Below, one piece after another: positions 52,902 to 62,602 of a stretch of 64,000 nucleotides of DNA. The stretch is from contig NZ_CP090960.1 in NCBI RefSeq assembly GCF_021611515.1, forward strand, positions 2,604,001 to 2,668,000, written 5' to 3'. The notes below the pieces were generated by a model that saw only the letters and a list, made by a program, of their open reading frames with translations, did not search any database and had not been told where the DNA came from. The translations under genes and the position numbers were made by a program. Origin of the DNA: Mariluticola halotolerans. GTDB lineage: Bacteria; Pseudomonadota; Alphaproteobacteria; Rhizobiales; Devosiaceae. The first letter of the stretch is position 1; each line of letters opens with the position of its first letter.

Positions 52902-53693
52902 TCAGTTGAGGTCGGTCAGGACCATGGACAGATCGCCCGCGCTGGTGCCGAGCAGGATGCGGTAGGGGATGAAATAGCCGCTATCCTTGAGGGGCGCATA
53001 CCAGATGAGAATGCGGTTGGAATTGGCCAGATAGGTTGTCATTTCCGAGGTGGTGAAGTGACCGGCGACGGGAATATAGCGCAACTGGCACAAAACGACC
53101 GGGCCCTGATAGCCGGTGCGGTTGGAGGTGGCGGTTTCTGTCTGGACGAATTTCATGGCGATGTCATAGCGCTCAACGCCGGTAAAGACCTTGAGGCGAC
53201 GGTCGCAAAGGGCTGGCTCGAGTGCATCACCTTTGAGGATATAGGAGCCGAGCGGATCGGTGACGCGCTCGAGATGTTTCCGTTCGATGGCGATGCGGCC
53301 GATATTGTTGACCAGTGGCGGCTCAATCTGGAAGCCGGTGGCATTGCCGCTGGCATATTGCACGGCGACGTTGAAACTTTCGCTGCGGGTGCGGGTTTCC
53401 AGATCGAAGGCCCTGGCGGCCAGCATGTCCTTGGCGGAACGGCCGGAAGACTGGGCTTCGGCGGTGCCGGAGGCAACAAGCGAGCCGACGCCGGAGACAT
53501 TGGCGCCCACATCAATTTTATAGCTGCTGCCATCATCGCTGAAATTCACGGTGGCGCTGGCCATGTTGACGCCGGCAAGGCTGACGACATATTTGGCGGT
53601 GGCGCTGACGGGCGCGGCCGCTACGGGGGATGCCATGAGAATGAAGGCTGCACCGGTTGCAGCCCAACGGGCAAATTTTGTATTCAAGGACAC
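52902..53693 (-). CDS. DUF3108 exported protein
   Basis: This 263-residue protein has a signal peptide ending near ASPVAAA (about residue 27) and a beta-rich domain. ATAKYVVSLAGVNMASATVNF and the later PLKDSGYFIPYRILLGT are of the DUF3108 type. Its molecular role is unknown to me. The GTG at 53693 has GGAG upstream with a 10-base gap; a TTG two codons later is possible. The gene diverges from rpmB. Confidence 0.78.
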   Translation of the reverse strand: MSLNTKFARWAATGAAFILMASPVAAAPVSATAKYVVSLAGVNMASATVNFSDDGSSYKIDVGANVSGVGSLVASGTAEAQSSGRSAKDMLAARAFDLETRTRSESFNVAVQYASGNATGFQIEPPLVNNIGRIAIERKHLERVTDPLGSYILKGDALEPALCDRRLKVFTGVERYDIAMKFVQTETATSNRTGYQGPVVLCQLRYIPVAGHFTTSEMTTYLANSNRILIWYAPLKDSGYFIPYRILLGTSAGDLSMVLTDLN

Positions 53694-53809
53694 TTGGATT
53701 CCACTCCGCCGCGGACGGCTAACACGCAAACACTGAGCTTTCAGTTTTAACGAACATGCTTACTATTTCGTGAAGTGGGGGCAATTGTGGCCTCAAAGGC
53801 CGGTTGTGC

Positions 53810-53838
53810 TTGACGGGGGCGGGGCGTTTGACTATTTA
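53810..53838 (+). promoter_or_regulatory. rpmB promoter
   Basis: TTGACG (53810-53815), a 17-base GC-rich spacer and TATTTA (53833-53838) sit about 80 bases before the rpmB start. Confidence 0.6.
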
Positions 53839-53919
53839 GACGCAACTTTTCTCTTCAAGGATGAGCTGGCTGTGGGCAAAGCCCCACGCGCCTGTTTGTT
53901 CAGATAACAGGATATTAAC

Positions 53920-54204
53920 ATGGCACGCCGTTGTGAACTGACTGGAAAAGGCGTTATGACGGGCAATAATGTGAGCCACGCGCTCAACCGTACACGCCGC
54001 CGGTTTCTGCCCAACCTTTGCAATGTCACGCTGATTTCGGATGCGCTCAGCCGCCCGGTCAAGCTCAAGATCGCAGCTTCCACGCTGCGCACTGTCGAGC
54101 ATCGCGGTGGCCTTGATGCATTTTTGCTGAAAGCCAAGGATGACGATCTGTCCGATCGCGCCCGCGGTATCAAGCAGGAAGTCCGTCAGGCACTTGCATC
54201 GTAA
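53920..54204 (+). CDS. rpmB: Large-subunit ribosomal protein L28
   Basis: This 94-residue basic protein begins [21 protein letters not shown] and continues [14 protein letters not shown], the L28 signature. It lacks the paired CxxC zinc motifs of C+ L28 forms; the first Cys is part of the conserved RRCELTGK. Monocistronic, with its own promoter and terminator. Confidence 0.96.
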   Translation: MARRCELTGKGVMTGNNVSHALNRTRRRFLPNLCNVTLISDALSRPVKLKIAASTLRTVEHRGGLDAFLLKAKDDDLSDRARGIKQEVRQALAS

Positions 54205-54252
54205 AAAGTTTCGGTCGCTGGCCTTTGGGCCGCAACCGGTGATATGAAAGCG

Positions 54253-54292
54253 ACGCGGTATCCCCCAAAGGGTGCCGCGTTTCTTGTTTTTT
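54253..54292 (+). terminator. rpmB terminator
   Basis: ACGCGG (54253-54258) pairs with CCGCGT (54275-54280), with an inner CCC/GGG stem, followed by a T-rich tract containing six T. Confidence 0.85.
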
Positions 54293-54344
54293 GCAATAGC
54301 TGCGCCGGTCAGATGCCGGAAGTGCGGCGCAACATTTGAGGTGC

Positions 54345-54992
54345 ATGATCTTGCTCGCTCGTTTTTTTGTGGCCGTTATGGCCATGGTCGCTGTGGTGGC
54401 CGCTTCCAATTTTCTCGTTCAGTTTCCTGTGCAGGCCGAATTCGGCGGGATCAATCTCGCGGATCTTTTGACCTGGGGGGCGTTTACCTATCCGATGGCG
54501 TTTCTGGTTACCGATCTGACCAACCGGCATTTCGGGGCCAATGGCGCGCGGCTGGTGGTGCTGGCAGGTTTCACGCTGGCGGTGATCTGGTCGATTTTTC
54601 TCGCCAGCCCGCGTATCGCCATTGCCTCCGGCTCGGCATTTTTGCTGGCGCAGTTTCTTGATGTGTCGATCTTTAACCGCCTGCGGGCCGCCAAATGGTG
54701 GCAGGCGCCGCTGGTCTCCTCGGTGGCTGGCTCGGTGCTCGATACGGTTTTGTTTTTCGGGATCGCCTTTTCGGCCCGGTTCGCCTTTATCGATACAGGC
54801 TTTGGCATGGAGGACAGTTCGCTGGCCTTTGCGGTACCCTTTCTGGGTGTTGGTGGAGACGTGCCGCTCTGGGTGTCACTGGCCTCGGGCGACTTTATCG
54901 TCAAGATTGTGGTGTCGCTGGTGCTGCTGGCGCCCTATCGGGTGCTGCGCGGCATGATTGCCGACAGGGTTTTGCATCCGGCGGCAGGCTAG
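54345..54992 (+). CDS. VUT-family transporter (YhhQ-like, queuosine precursor)
   Basis: This 215-residue inner-membrane protein has about six membrane segments. LVQFPVQAEFGGINLADLLTWGAFTYPM, then LVTDLTNRHFG and AKWWQAPLVSSVAGSVLDTVLFF are diagnostic of the VUT/YhhQ family that imports 7-deazaguanine precursors of queuosine. That fits with gluQ elsewhere in the window, since GluQ acts on queuosine-modified tRNA. The start is uncertain: the ATG at 54345 has GAGG only 3 bases before it; a TTG at 54351 has better spacing. Confidence 0.82.
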   Translation: MILLARFFVAVMAMVAVVAASNFLVQFPVQAEFGGINLADLLTWGAFTYPMAFLVTDLTNRHFGANGARLVVLAGFTLAVIWSIFLASPRIAIASGSAFLLAQFLDVSIFNRLRAAKWWQAPLVSSVAGSVLDTVLFFGIAFSARFAFIDTGFGMEDSSLAFAVPFLGVGGDVPLWVSLASGDFIVKIVVSLVLLAPYRVLRGMIADRVLHPAAG

Positions 54993-55022
54993 GGCCGTTC
55001 AGGTTCTGCTGGAAACATCCTT

Positions 55023-55121
55023 CGTCATCGCGAGGCGCGTAGCGCCGTGGCGATCCAGAGCAACAAGCGCTGGTGTCAGCCTCTTCTGGATTGCCGCGCG
55101 GCTTTGCCGCTCGCAATGACG
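55023..55121. repeat. REP-like palindromic repeat pair
   Basis: Two 37-base arms (55023-55059 and 55085-55121) are inverted copies with a few mismatches. One begins CGTCATCGCGAG and the other ends CTCGCAATGACG. This is the pattern of short interspersed palindromes in many alphaproteobacterial genomes. It lies between the VUT gene and the convergent phytase-esterase gene, where a folded RNA could also end transcripts. Confidence 0.75.
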
Positions 55122-55171
55122 GGGCAACGTTTGCGAACCGACAAGGGATGTCCGCTTGTTCCAGACCCGCT

Positions 55172-56167
55172 TTATTCCGCCAGGGAAAATTCCAGCAGGA
55201 GCGAACGTTCCCAATCGTTGAAATTGTCGTCGGAAATGATGGTGATGCGGCTTTTGCCATCCGGGCCGGGATGGACGGCAATGCCTTCCATATTGTCGAT
55301 ATCGCCGCCGGAACCGGTGAGGATAACCTCGCCTTTCAAAACTGCGCCGGGTTTGACCTCGGCGGCGGCAATGCGGCGGACCTGCATGACAAAGCTTAAA
55401 AAGCTGGTGCCGCGCTCGAGCACCAAAAGATCGCCATTGGGCAGGAAGGCGCAATCGGTGGGGTTGAGCCCCTCGGTGCGGCTGAGGCTGAGTTCGCCGC
55501 GGTCGTTGTGGCCAAGCATGTAGCCGGCATAGCCGTCGCCGACACGGGCGGCCTCGGTAAACAGCATGGTGGAGCCCGCGACCGGGGAGGCTTGAGGGGC
55601 GATGCAGACGGCTTCCAGCGAGCGGTTGGTGCGCAGGTTTTCCAGCCATTGGGGAATGGCGACCTCGCGGGCCGCGCCCTCTGGCATGCCCTTGACCAGA
55701 TCGAAATCGGCGACCCGGGTGAGGTTTTCAAAGCCGACACGGACAGCGGCGGGGGCGCCATTGCGGTTGATGGTTTCGATGGCCTCCGCATCCTTGGCGA
55801 ATTTTCGCGGCAGTTCATCGCCTTTGGAATTGCGAATGGGCGTGACGGTGACACCGCCAAGGCCAAGCGGCTGGCCGGCTTCGTTATAGATCAGATGGCC
55901 GGAGATGAAATTGCCCTCATCGGAGACCATGACCAGCTGATGGCCGGAACCGGTGAAGGTGATGCCGGAGAGGCCGCCGAAGGTTTCCACCGGGCTGGTC
56001 ATGACAATGCCGCCCTGCCAGATCAGCTTGTCGACCTTTTCGCCCGGCTGGGCACCTTTATAGGTGAGAATGGGTGCGGACGTGACCGGCGCGTCCATGG
56101 CGCGGGTGGCCGAGGTGAGGAGCGACAGGGCCAGCGCTAATGCCAATGTGCCCGGACGCAAGCTCAC
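55172..56167 (-). CDS. Exported esterase-like-phytase family protein
   Basis: This 331-residue secreted or periplasmic protein has a signal peptide (residues 1-22, ending TSATRA). A beta-propeller-like domain of the esterase-like-phytase family includes [34 protein letters not shown] and [10 protein letters not shown] near the C-terminus. Enzyme activity is not established for most members. Its start overlaps the cobT stop by 4 bases, so it is translationally coupled to cobT, an unusual partner. Confidence 0.8.
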   Translation of the reverse strand: MSLRPGTLALALALSLLTSATRAMDAPVTSAPILTYKGAQPGEKVDKLIWQGGIVMTSPVETFGGLSGITFTGSGHQLVMVSDEGNFISGHLIYNEAGQPLGLGGVTVTPIRNSKGDELPRKFAKDAEAIETINRNGAPAAVRVGFENLTRVADFDLVKGMPEGAAREVAIPQWLENLRTNRSLEAVCIAPQASPVAGSTMLFTEAARVGDGYAGYMLGHNDRGELSLSRTEGLNPTDCAFLPNGDLLVLERGTSFLSFVMQVRRIAAAEVKPGAVLKGEVILTGSGGDIDNMEGIAVHPGPDGKSRITIISDDNFNDWERSLLLEFSLAE

Positions 56168-58053
56168 CTGCGACGCTGCCGGCGGCTCATGGCTGGCGGT
56201 TCTTCCTCAAAGAGGGAAGCCAGTTCCTCGGTGAGCGCGCCGCCCAGTTCTTCGGCGTCGAGCAGGGTGACGGCGCGCCGGTAATAGCGGGTCACGTCAT
56301 GACCGATGCCGACAGCAACCAGCTGAACGGGGGACCGCAATTCGATATCCTCAATCACCATGCGCAAATGGGCCTCGAGATAATTGCCGGGGTTCACCGA
56401 CTGGGTCGAATCATCCACCGGTGCACCATCGGAGATAACCATCAGGATGCGGCGATTTTCGGGACGGCCAAGCAGACGCTTGTGGGCCCATTGCAGGGCC
56501 TCACCGTCGATGTTTTCTTTCAGCAGCCCTTCGCGCATCATCAGGCCAAGATTGCGTCTGGCGTGCCGCCAGGGCTCGTCAGCGGCCTTGTAGATGATGT
56601 GGCGCACATCGTTGACGCGGCCGGGATTGGCGGGGCGATCTGCCTCAAGCCAGGCCTCGCGCGATTTGCCGCCTTTCCAGGCGCGGGTGGTGAAGCCGAG
56701 AATTTCGACCTTCACCCCGCAGCGCTCCAGCGTGCGGGCGAGGATGTCGCCGCAAATGGCGGCGATGGTGATCGGGCGGCCGCGCATGGAGCCGGAATTG
56801 TCGATCAACAGCGTGACGACCGTATCGCGGAATTCGGTGTCATTCTCGATCTTGAACGAGAGCGGCTGCATCGGGTCGGTGACCACGCGGGTGAGGCGGG
56901 CGGCATCAAGCACGCCTTCTTCCAGATCGAAAGCCCATGAACGGTTTTGCTGCGCCATCAGGCGGCGTTGCAGCTTGTTGGCCAGGCGGGCGACGGCACC
57001 GGCGAGATTTTCTAGCTGTTTGTCGAGAAGGGCACGCAATTGTTCGAGCTCTTCGGGCGGGCACAGGTCTGGTGCTTGCACGATTTCGTCGAACTTGGTG
57101 GTGAAGACCTTGTATTGCAGGGCGTTGGCAAGGCGTTCGTCGCCCTCGCCGGGTTGGGGCGGGGTCGGGGTTTCCTCGCCCGAATCGGCGGTCGCGTCAT
57201 CATCAGCATCGGCCATATCGGCTTCCATGCCATCGACCTCGCCGGTGTCTTCACTGTCGCCGGGCGCGTCATCGCTGTCGGCTTCGGCGTTTTCGCCTTC
57301 GCCCTGGGCCTGTTCGGGGTTCTGCTCGTCGTTGTCGGAGGGCTTGTCGTTCTGTTCTTCGGCGTCGTCGGTCTCGTCGCTGTCGCCATCCTCGAACTCA
57401 CCTTCGGGGATGAGATCCAGATCGCGCAACAGGGTGCGGGCGGCCTTGGCGAAATCTGCCTGGTTTTCGAGTGCGGCGGAGAGATCGTCGAGACAGGCGT
57501 CGCATTTGTCTTCAATGTCGCCGCGCCACAAATCAACAATCTGCTGGCCGCTCTGGGGGACGGTGATGCCGGCCAGTTTGTCGCGCAGCATCAGCCCCAA
57601 AGCCTCGGCCAGCGGCGCGTCATCGCGTTCGGTGATGTCGCCGAAATTGGCGCGGAACAGCCGGTCTTCGAGCATTTCGCCGATATTGAGTTTCATGCCC
57701 GGCATGCGGGTGGCGCCCAGCGCCTCGACACGGGCCTGTTCGAGCGCATCAAAGGCGGCGCGGGCATCGGGGTCCTGGGGCGCGCGGCGGCGGTGCATGG
57801 CCGCGTCATGGCTGGCGAGCCGCATGGCCATGGAATCGCCCTGCCCACGGGCAACTGCGATGTCGTGCAGCGTGGGGACGCGGGGCAGATTGGCGAGGCG
57901 CGCCTTGTCATGGGTCAGAATGGGCCGGTCGGCTGTGAAGGCAACCTCCAGCTCGGCTTCTCCAGCAATGGCGCGCACAGTTGCGCCCATCGCCGCCTTG
58001 AAGGGCTGCGTGTTATCGGGCTTGTTCGACCGGTTGCGTGGCGGTTGGGCCAT
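56164..58053 (-). CDS. cobT: Cobaltochelatase subunit CobT
   Basis: This 629-residue partner of CobS inserts cobalt into hydrogenobyrinic acid diamide in aerobic cobalamin synthesis. An N-terminal helical domain is followed by a strongly acidic, low-complexity region (about 217-310) and then a von Willebrand factor A domain with the MIDAS motif DNSGSMRG (near residue 420) and a [10 protein letters not shown] loop. It follows cobS after 112 bases that hold a stable hairpin. CobN is not in this window. Confidence 0.93.
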   Translation of the reverse strand: MAQPPRNRSNKPDNTQPFKAAMGATVRAIAGEAELEVAFTADRPILTHDKARLANLPRVPTLHDIAVARGQGDSMAMRLASHDAAMHRRRAPQDPDARAAFDALEQARVEALGATRMPGMKLNIGEMLEDRLFRANFGDITERDDAPLAEALGLMLRDKLAGITVPQSGQQIVDLWRGDIEDKCDACLDDLSAALENQADFAKAARTLLRDLDLIPEGEFEDGDSDETDDAEEQNDKPSDNDEQNPEQAQGEGENAEADSDDAPGDSEDTGEVDGMEADMADADDDATADSGEETPTPPQPGEGDERLANALQYKVFTTKFDEIVQAPDLCPPEELEQLRALLDKQLENLAGAVARLANKLQRRLMAQQNRSWAFDLEEGVLDAARLTRVVTDPMQPLSFKIENDTEFRDTVVTLLIDNSGSMRGRPITIAAICGDILARTLERCGVKVEILGFTTRAWKGGKSREAWLEADRPANPGRVNDVRHIIYKAADEPWRHARRNLGLMMREGLLKENIDGEALQWAHKRLLGRPENRRILMVISDGAPVDDSTQSVNPGNYLEAHLRMVIEDIELRSPVQLVAVGIGHDVTRYYRRAVTLLDAEELGGALTEELASLFEEEPPAMSRRQRRR

Positions 58054-58121
58054 GAGCGTTCTGACCGATTTGTTCGTCCTTGTCCCGTGGCAGGCTCAGG
58101 AGGCGGACCAGCTGGTAAATG

Positions 58122-58156
58122 GCCCCTCATGGTTTGGCTTTTCTGCCATGAGGGGC
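58122..58156 (-). other. Stable hairpin between cobS and cobT
   Basis: GCCCCTCATGG (58122-58132) and CCATGAGGGGC (58146-58156) form a perfect 11-base stem with a 13-base loop, immediately downstream of the cobS stop. No U tract follows on the minus strand, so it looks less like a terminator than an mRNA-processing or stability element. Confidence 0.6.
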
Positions 58157-58165
58157 GTGAGGTTT

Positions 58166-59143
58166 TTAAGCGCTGATGGCGAGGTTCGCCGCTGATTCCG
58201 GCAGATCTTCCCCAAAGACGCGCTGATAGAATTCGGCCACCACGGGACGTTCCAGCTCATCGCATTTGTTGAGGAAGGTCAGGCGGAAGGCGAAGCCAAG
58301 ATCGCCGAAGATTTCGGCGTTTTCCGCCCAGGTGATGACCGTACGCGGGCTCATCACCGTCGACAGGTCGCCATTGATGAAGGCGGAACGGGTCAGATCG
58401 GCGAGACGCACCATATTGGAGACGGTCGTTTTGCCCTCGGCGGTCTGGTAGGATTTGACCTTGGAGAGGACGATGCCGGCTTCCTTGTCATGGGGCAGAT
58501 AATTGAGGGTTGTGACCAGCGACCAGCGGTCCATCTGACCCTGGTTGATCTGCTGGGTGCCGTGGTAAAGCCCGGATGTGTCGCCCAAACCAATGGTGTT
58601 GGTGGTGGCAAACAGGCGGAAGGCGGGATGCGGGACGATGACGCGGTTCTGATCCAGAAGGGTCAGGCGGCCCGAGACCTCAAGCACGCGCTGGATGACG
58701 AACATCACATCGGGACGCCCGGCGTCATATTCGTCGAATACCAGGGCGACATTGTTCTGCACGGCCCAGGGCAGAATGCCGTCGCGGAATTCGGTGATCT
58801 GCTTGCCGTCTTTAAGAACAATCGCGTCCTTGCCCACCAGATCGATGCGGCTGACATGGCTGTCGAGATTGACGCGAACCAATGGCCAGTTCAGCCGTGC
58901 GGCGACCTGTTCGATATGGGTGGATTTGCCGGTTCCGTGATAGCCCTGCACCATGACGCGGCGATTAAAGGCAAAGCCTGCCAGAATCGCGATGGTGGTG
59001 TTGCGGTCAAACAGATAGTCGGGGTCAACCGGGGGCACGTGTTCGGTGCGCTCCGCATAACCCTTGACCACCATGTCGCTGTCGATGCCGAAGGTTTCAC
59101 GGACATTATAGTCCTTGTCCGGCAGGTTCTGGAACTCGGTCAT
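58166..59143 (-). CDS. cobS: Cobaltochelatase subunit CobS (AAA+)
   Basis: This 325-residue AAA+ ATPase forms rings with CobT to drive cobalt insertion. Walker A is GYHGTGKS (67-74) and Walker B is [11 protein letters not shown]. Sensor residues lie in [19 protein letters not shown]. The C-terminus ([12 protein letters not shown]) matches CobS. Heads the cobS-cobT-esterase-like unit; the 100 bases upstream toward the J-domain gene show no cobalamin riboswitch that I can recognise. Confidence 0.94.
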   Translation of the reverse strand: MTEFQNLPDKDYNVRETFGIDSDMVVKGYAERTEHVPPVDPDYLFDRNTTIAILAGFAFNRRVMVQGYHGTGKSTHIEQVAARLNWPLVRVNLDSHVSRIDLVGKDAIVLKDGKQITEFRDGILPWAVQNNVALVFDEYDAGRPDVMFVIQRVLEVSGRLTLLDQNRVIVPHPAFRLFATTNTIGLGDTSGLYHGTQQINQGQMDRWSLVTTLNYLPHDKEAGIVLSKVKSYQTAEGKTTVSNMVRLADLTRSAFINGDLSTVMSPRTVITWAENAEIFGDLGFAFRLTFLNKCDELERPVVAEFYQRVFGEDLPESAANLAISA

Positions 59144-59246
59144 GTTCTTCCCTTTTCGGGGGTCTGGTGTTGCGTAATAGAGAAAAATCCCGCGCTCTAT
59201 AGCAGTTAAGCGGTCATGGGCCTAGAGCGCCGGGAAAGATGCAGTG

Positions 59247-59894
59247 TCACACCACAAAGCCTTTTTGCTTCAGGTGGGTATAGGCGGTGATAATGGCGTG
59301 CAGACGATCCTCGGAACTGCGGTCGCCGCCATTGGCGTCGGGGTGGTACATCTTGACCAGTGCCTTATAGGCCGCCTTGATTTCGTCAGAGGTTTTGCGC
59401 CCCTCAAGCCCCAGCACTTCAAGCGCCCGTTTGTCGGCCTCAACGATACGTTTCTCGCGCGCCTTGATCGGGTTGCGGCCCTGATTGCGGGCGACGCGGG
59501 CAAACAGATTGTGCGGATCATTGAGCCGGCGGGCGGTGAAATCGCGGGCGGCCTTGGCGCGGGGTTTGGGATTGCCGCGGCCATGGGCATTGGCGCCCAT
59601 GCCCCAGGTGGGGCGTTCGCCGTTATCGGTGGAATATTCAGCGGATTTTTTGGGCTTGGCCTTGCCCTCACCGTCTTCGCCTTCGGCGAAATAATTGAAC
59701 GACTTGTTGTAGTGCCGGACATGCTCGAGGCAAAAATTATGAAACTCGCCACCGGCGCGATGGCTCTTGGGGGCGCGATGGGTGCCGGGCTTTTCACAGC
59801 CCTCCCAATCACATTGTGGCGCCTCGACCTTGGGCTTTTCACCGCCGCGGGTTTTGATGCGAATATTATCGAATAGCTTGGAATTCAATTTCAT
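59247..59894 (-). CDS. J-domain (DnaJ-like) protein
   Basis: This 215-residue cytosolic protein has its J domain at the C-terminus (about 155-215): EVLGLEGRKTSDEIKAAYKA, the essential HPD in MYHPDANGGD, and a final AYTHLKQKG helix. The N-terminal region carries C-containing CDWEGCEKPGTHRAPKSH and FCLEHVRHYN, which may bind zinc. It stimulates Hsp70 ATPase in characterised relatives. Only 46 bases separate its start from bolA, which is divergent. Confidence 0.86.
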   Translation of the reverse strand: MKLNSKLFDNIRIKTRGGEKPKVEAPQCDWEGCEKPGTHRAPKSHRAGGEFHNFCLEHVRHYNKSFNYFAEGEDGEGKAKPKKSAEYSTDNGERPTWGMGANAHGRGNPKPRAKAARDFTARRLNDPHNLFARVARNQGRNPIKAREKRIVEADKRALEVLGLEGRKTSDEIKAAYKALVKMYHPDANGGDRSSEDRLHAIITAYTHLKQKGFVV

Positions 59895-59940
59895 CGACCT
59901 TATGTGCTGCGTATATTCGATTCCGAAAAGGTTCAGTTAC

Positions 59941-60216
59941 ATGTCCGTCCGCCAGACCATGATCGACAAGCTCACCGCCCGCTTTGACCCCGAACTGCTC
60001 GAGGTTATCGACGATAGCGAACGCCATCACGGACATGCCGGATGGCGCGAGGGCGGAGAAACTCACTTCCGTGTCAGAATCGCGACCCGGCATCTTGCCG
60101 GTTTGAGCCGGATTGCGCAACACCGTGCGGTGATGGAAGTGCTCGATTCTGAAATCAAGGCCGGTGTTCATGCTCTTAATATAGAGGTGAAACCGGTCGC
60201 GGATGTGGCGGAATAG
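59941..60216 (+). CDS. BolA-family protein
   Basis: This 91-residue protein is of the BolA fold: VIDDSERHHGHAGWREGGETHF (about 22-43) and the helix RIAQHRAVMEVLDSEI, then VHALNIEV. BolA proteins bind glutaredoxin-coordinated iron-sulfur clusters. The ATG at 59941 is preceded by AAGG; the longer frame runs back across the J-domain gene. It is convergent with the CNNM gene, 7 bases away. Confidence 0.9.
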   Translation: MSVRQTMIDKLTARFDPELLEVIDDSERHHGHAGWREGGETHFRVRIATRHLAGLSRIAQHRAVMEVLDSEIKAGVHALNIEVKPVADVAE

Positions 60217-60223
60217 TCTGATC

Positions 60224-61489
60224 CTATTTCAGCGGTAGTACCCGTAATTCAGTGACGCGGTTGCCCGTGGTGCGGGTCACCCGGAAGCGGAAACCGTGGA
60301 AGGTGAATTGCTGACCTTCGCCGGGAATAATTTTGGCTTCGTGGATGACAAGTCCGGCAAGCGTGGTTGCCTCTTCATCGGGCAGATGCCAGTCGAGCGC
60401 GCGATTGATGTCGCGGATCGGCAGCGCGCCTTCGATGGTATAGGAGCCATCGGGCTGTTTGGTAATGCCCTGCATCACCTCGTCATGCTCGTCGGAAATG
60501 TCGCCAACGATTTCCTCAAGAATGTCTTCCAGCGTGATTAGGCCCTGCACTTCGCCATATTCGTCGATGACGAGGGCGAAATGGGTTTTGACCTTCAAGA
60601 AGGCGTTGAGCTGGGCCTGCAAGGGGGTGGTGTCGGGGACGAACCACGGCTTTGAGGCAATGCGCAACACATTGACCTTGGAGATGTCGCCGCCTGCCTT
60701 GATGACCGCGCGCAACACATCCTTGGCGTGGACGACGCCGATAATGTTATCCGGGCCGTCCTTGTAGATCGGCATGCGGGTGTTGGGGCTTTCAAGGACC
60801 TGGCGCACCAGTTGCTCGGGCGGCTGTTCCGCATCGAGCGCCAGCATGCGGGTGCGGTGCACCATGATATCGGAGACTTCGAGATCGCGCAGGTCGAGAA
60901 TGCCGCCGAGCATGTCACGGTCGTTCTTGACCACTTCACCCTCGCGATGCAGCAGGTCGACGGTGCCGCGGATTTCCTCAAGCCCGGTATAGCCGGAACG
61001 GTCATCAGCGGCCTTGACGCCGACGAGGCGCAGCATGAGACGCACCAGTATCTGCACGGCAATGGTGATGGGCGCGAGAACGGCCACAATCGGTCGGACG
61101 ACGGGGGCGACGCCGAGGGCGAATTCGTCGGGCTGGTTGATGGCCCATGTCTTGGGCAGGACCTCGGCGAAAATCACGACGGCCATGGTCATGACGATGG
61201 TCGCATAGACAACGCCTGTATCACCGAACAGGGTGATCAGCACGCTGGTGGCGAGCGATGAGGCCAGGATGTTGACCAGATTATTGCCCAGCAGCAATGC
61301 GCCGATCAGGCGTTCCTTGCTGTCGATGAGTTTTTCGACAATGCGGGCGCGCTTGTTCCCGGCGCGGGACTGCGAATGCATGCGGGCGCGGGAGGCGGCG
61401 GTGAGCGCGGTTTCGGAACCGGAAAAAAAGCCGCTCAGGAACAAAAGCACGGCAATGCCGCCAATGGTGAACCAGACTGTGGTACTCAC
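60224..61489 (-). CDS. CNNM/CorC-like hemolysin family membrane protein
   Basis: This 421-residue protein has an N-terminal CNNM (DUF21) membrane domain (about 1-180) with FFSGSETALTAASRARMH. Two CBS domains follow (about 200-330: MVHRTRMLALDAEQPPEQL and VIDEYGEVQGLITLEDILEE), then a CorC/HlyC transporter-associated domain to the end. Family members are linked to Mg2+/Co2+ efflux and stress tolerance. Its start overlaps the aroB stop by 4 bases. Confidence 0.9.
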   Translation of the reverse strand: MSTTVWFTIGGIAVLLFLSGFFSGSETALTAASRARMHSQSRAGNKRARIVEKLIDSKERLIGALLLGNNLVNILASSLATSVLITLFGDTGVVYATIVMTMAVVIFAEVLPKTWAINQPDEFALGVAPVVRPIVAVLAPITIAVQILVRLMLRLVGVKAADDRSGYTGLEEIRGTVDLLHREGEVVKNDRDMLGGILDLRDLEVSDIMVHRTRMLALDAEQPPEQLVRQVLESPNTRMPIYKDGPDNIIGVVHAKDVLRAVIKAGGDISKVNVLRIASKPWFVPDTTPLQAQLNAFLKVKTHFALVIDEYGEVQGLITLEDILEEIVGDISDEHDEVMQGITKQPDGSYTIEGALPIRDINRALDWHLPDEEATTLAGLVIHEAKIIPGEGQQFTFHGFRFRVTRTTGNRVTELRVLPLK

Positions 61490-62601
61490 GAAGCCCGCAT
61501 CTCCTCAAGAAATTCTACAACAAGTTCAGGATCGACATTCTTCTCGATGAAGGACTGGCCGATGCCTTTGGTCAGGATGAAGGTCAACGCGCCGCGCGAC
61601 ACTTTTTTGTCCTGGGTGATTGCGTCCATCATTGCGTTTGTATCTGCCAGCTCTCCGGGAATATCGCCCAATGTGGTGGGCAGGCCGACCAATTGCAAAT
61701 GCCGCGCCACGCGCACCCCATCCTGGGAAGGCGCAAGGCCAAGCTTAGCAGAAAATTTGTGCGCCATCACCATGCCGATGGCGACCCCTTCGCCATGCAG
61801 GAGGCGATCAGAATAGCCGGTGATTTTTTCTAGTGCGTGACCGAATGTATGGCCGAGATTGAGCAGGGCGCGTGCGCCGGTTTCCTTCTCATCGGCGATG
61901 ACGAAGCGGGCTTTTGCGGCACAGGCATGGGCGATGGCGCTGGTGCGGGCGGGACCGCCATCAAAAATTTCGCGCCAGTTCTCTTCCAGCCAGAAGAAGA
62001 AATCCTCATCATCGATCAGGCCGTATTTGGCCATTTCGGCATAGCCTGAGCGGAACTGGCGTTCCGAGAGGGTGTTGAGCGCGGAAATATCGGCCAGCAC
62101 CAGTTTGGGCTGATGAAAAGCCCCCACAAGGTTTTTGCCGCGCGGGGTGTTGATGCCGGTCTTGCCGCCAACGGAACTGTCCACCTGGGCCAGAAGGGAG
62201 GTGGGGGCCTGCACAAAATTCATGCCGCGCCGTGTAATGGCGGCGGCAAAGCCGGCCAGATCGCCAATGACCCCGCCGCCCAGCGCAATGATAATATCGC
62301 CGCGTTCGAGCCTGGCTTCGAGAATGCCATCGACAACTTCGGCCAGTGTATCAAAACGCTTGGAGGCCTCGCCGGCGGGGACAGTGATGGTTTGATGCTC
62401 GAGCCCGGCGCCATCAAGGGCCTTGATGAGGCGCGGCAATTGTTCGGTGGCGACATTGGTGTCGGTGACAATGCCGAAACGCGCGCCGGGGAACATGTCA
62501 TTCAAAATCGTGCCTGCCGTGTCCAGCAGGTCCGTGCCGAACAAAATATCATAGGCCCGTTCGCCGAGATCGATATGCAATTTATCCGTGGGTACGGGCA
62601 T
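61486..62601 (-). CDS. aroB: 3-dehydroquinate synthase
   Basis: This 371-residue NAD- and metal-dependent enzyme converts DAHP to 3-dehydroquinate in the shikimate pathway. GGGVIGDLAGFAAAITRRGMNF is the NAD/substrate region, and metal ligands are expected in the Glu of GYAEMAKYGLI and the His of LNLGHTFGHALE and LLHGEGVAIGM. The ATG at 62601 follows AGGA; the longer open frame lies in aroK. It directly follows aroK, the standard aroK-aroB pair. Confidence 0.95.
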   Translation of the reverse strand: MPVPTDKLHIDLGERAYDILFGTDLLDTAGTILNDMFPGARFGIVTDTNVATEQLPRLIKALDGAGLEHQTITVPAGEASKRFDTLAEVVDGILEARLERGDIIIALGGGVIGDLAGFAAAITRRGMNFVQAPTSLLAQVDSSVGGKTGINTPRGKNLVGAFHQPKLVLADISALNTLSERQFRSGYAEMAKYGLIDDEDFFFWLEENWREIFDGGPARTSAIAHACAAKARFVIADEKETGARALLNLGHTFGHALEKITGYSDRLLHGEGVAIGMVMAHKFSAKLGLAPSQDGVRVARHLQLVGLPTTLGDIPGELADTNAMMDAITQDKKVSRGALTFILTKGIGQSFIEKNVDPELVVEFLEEMRAS

Positions 62602-62602
62602 T

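Noticed and set aside
57040-58176. Plus-strand open frames of 300-500 codons antisense to cobT
   Set aside because: Produced by the acidic, GC-biased cobT coding region; cobT has a full VWA domain and operon context.
59144-59246. Search for a cobalamin riboswitch upstream of cobS
   Set aside because: The gap is only about 100 bases and shows no B12-box-like conserved sequence or multi-stem architecture.
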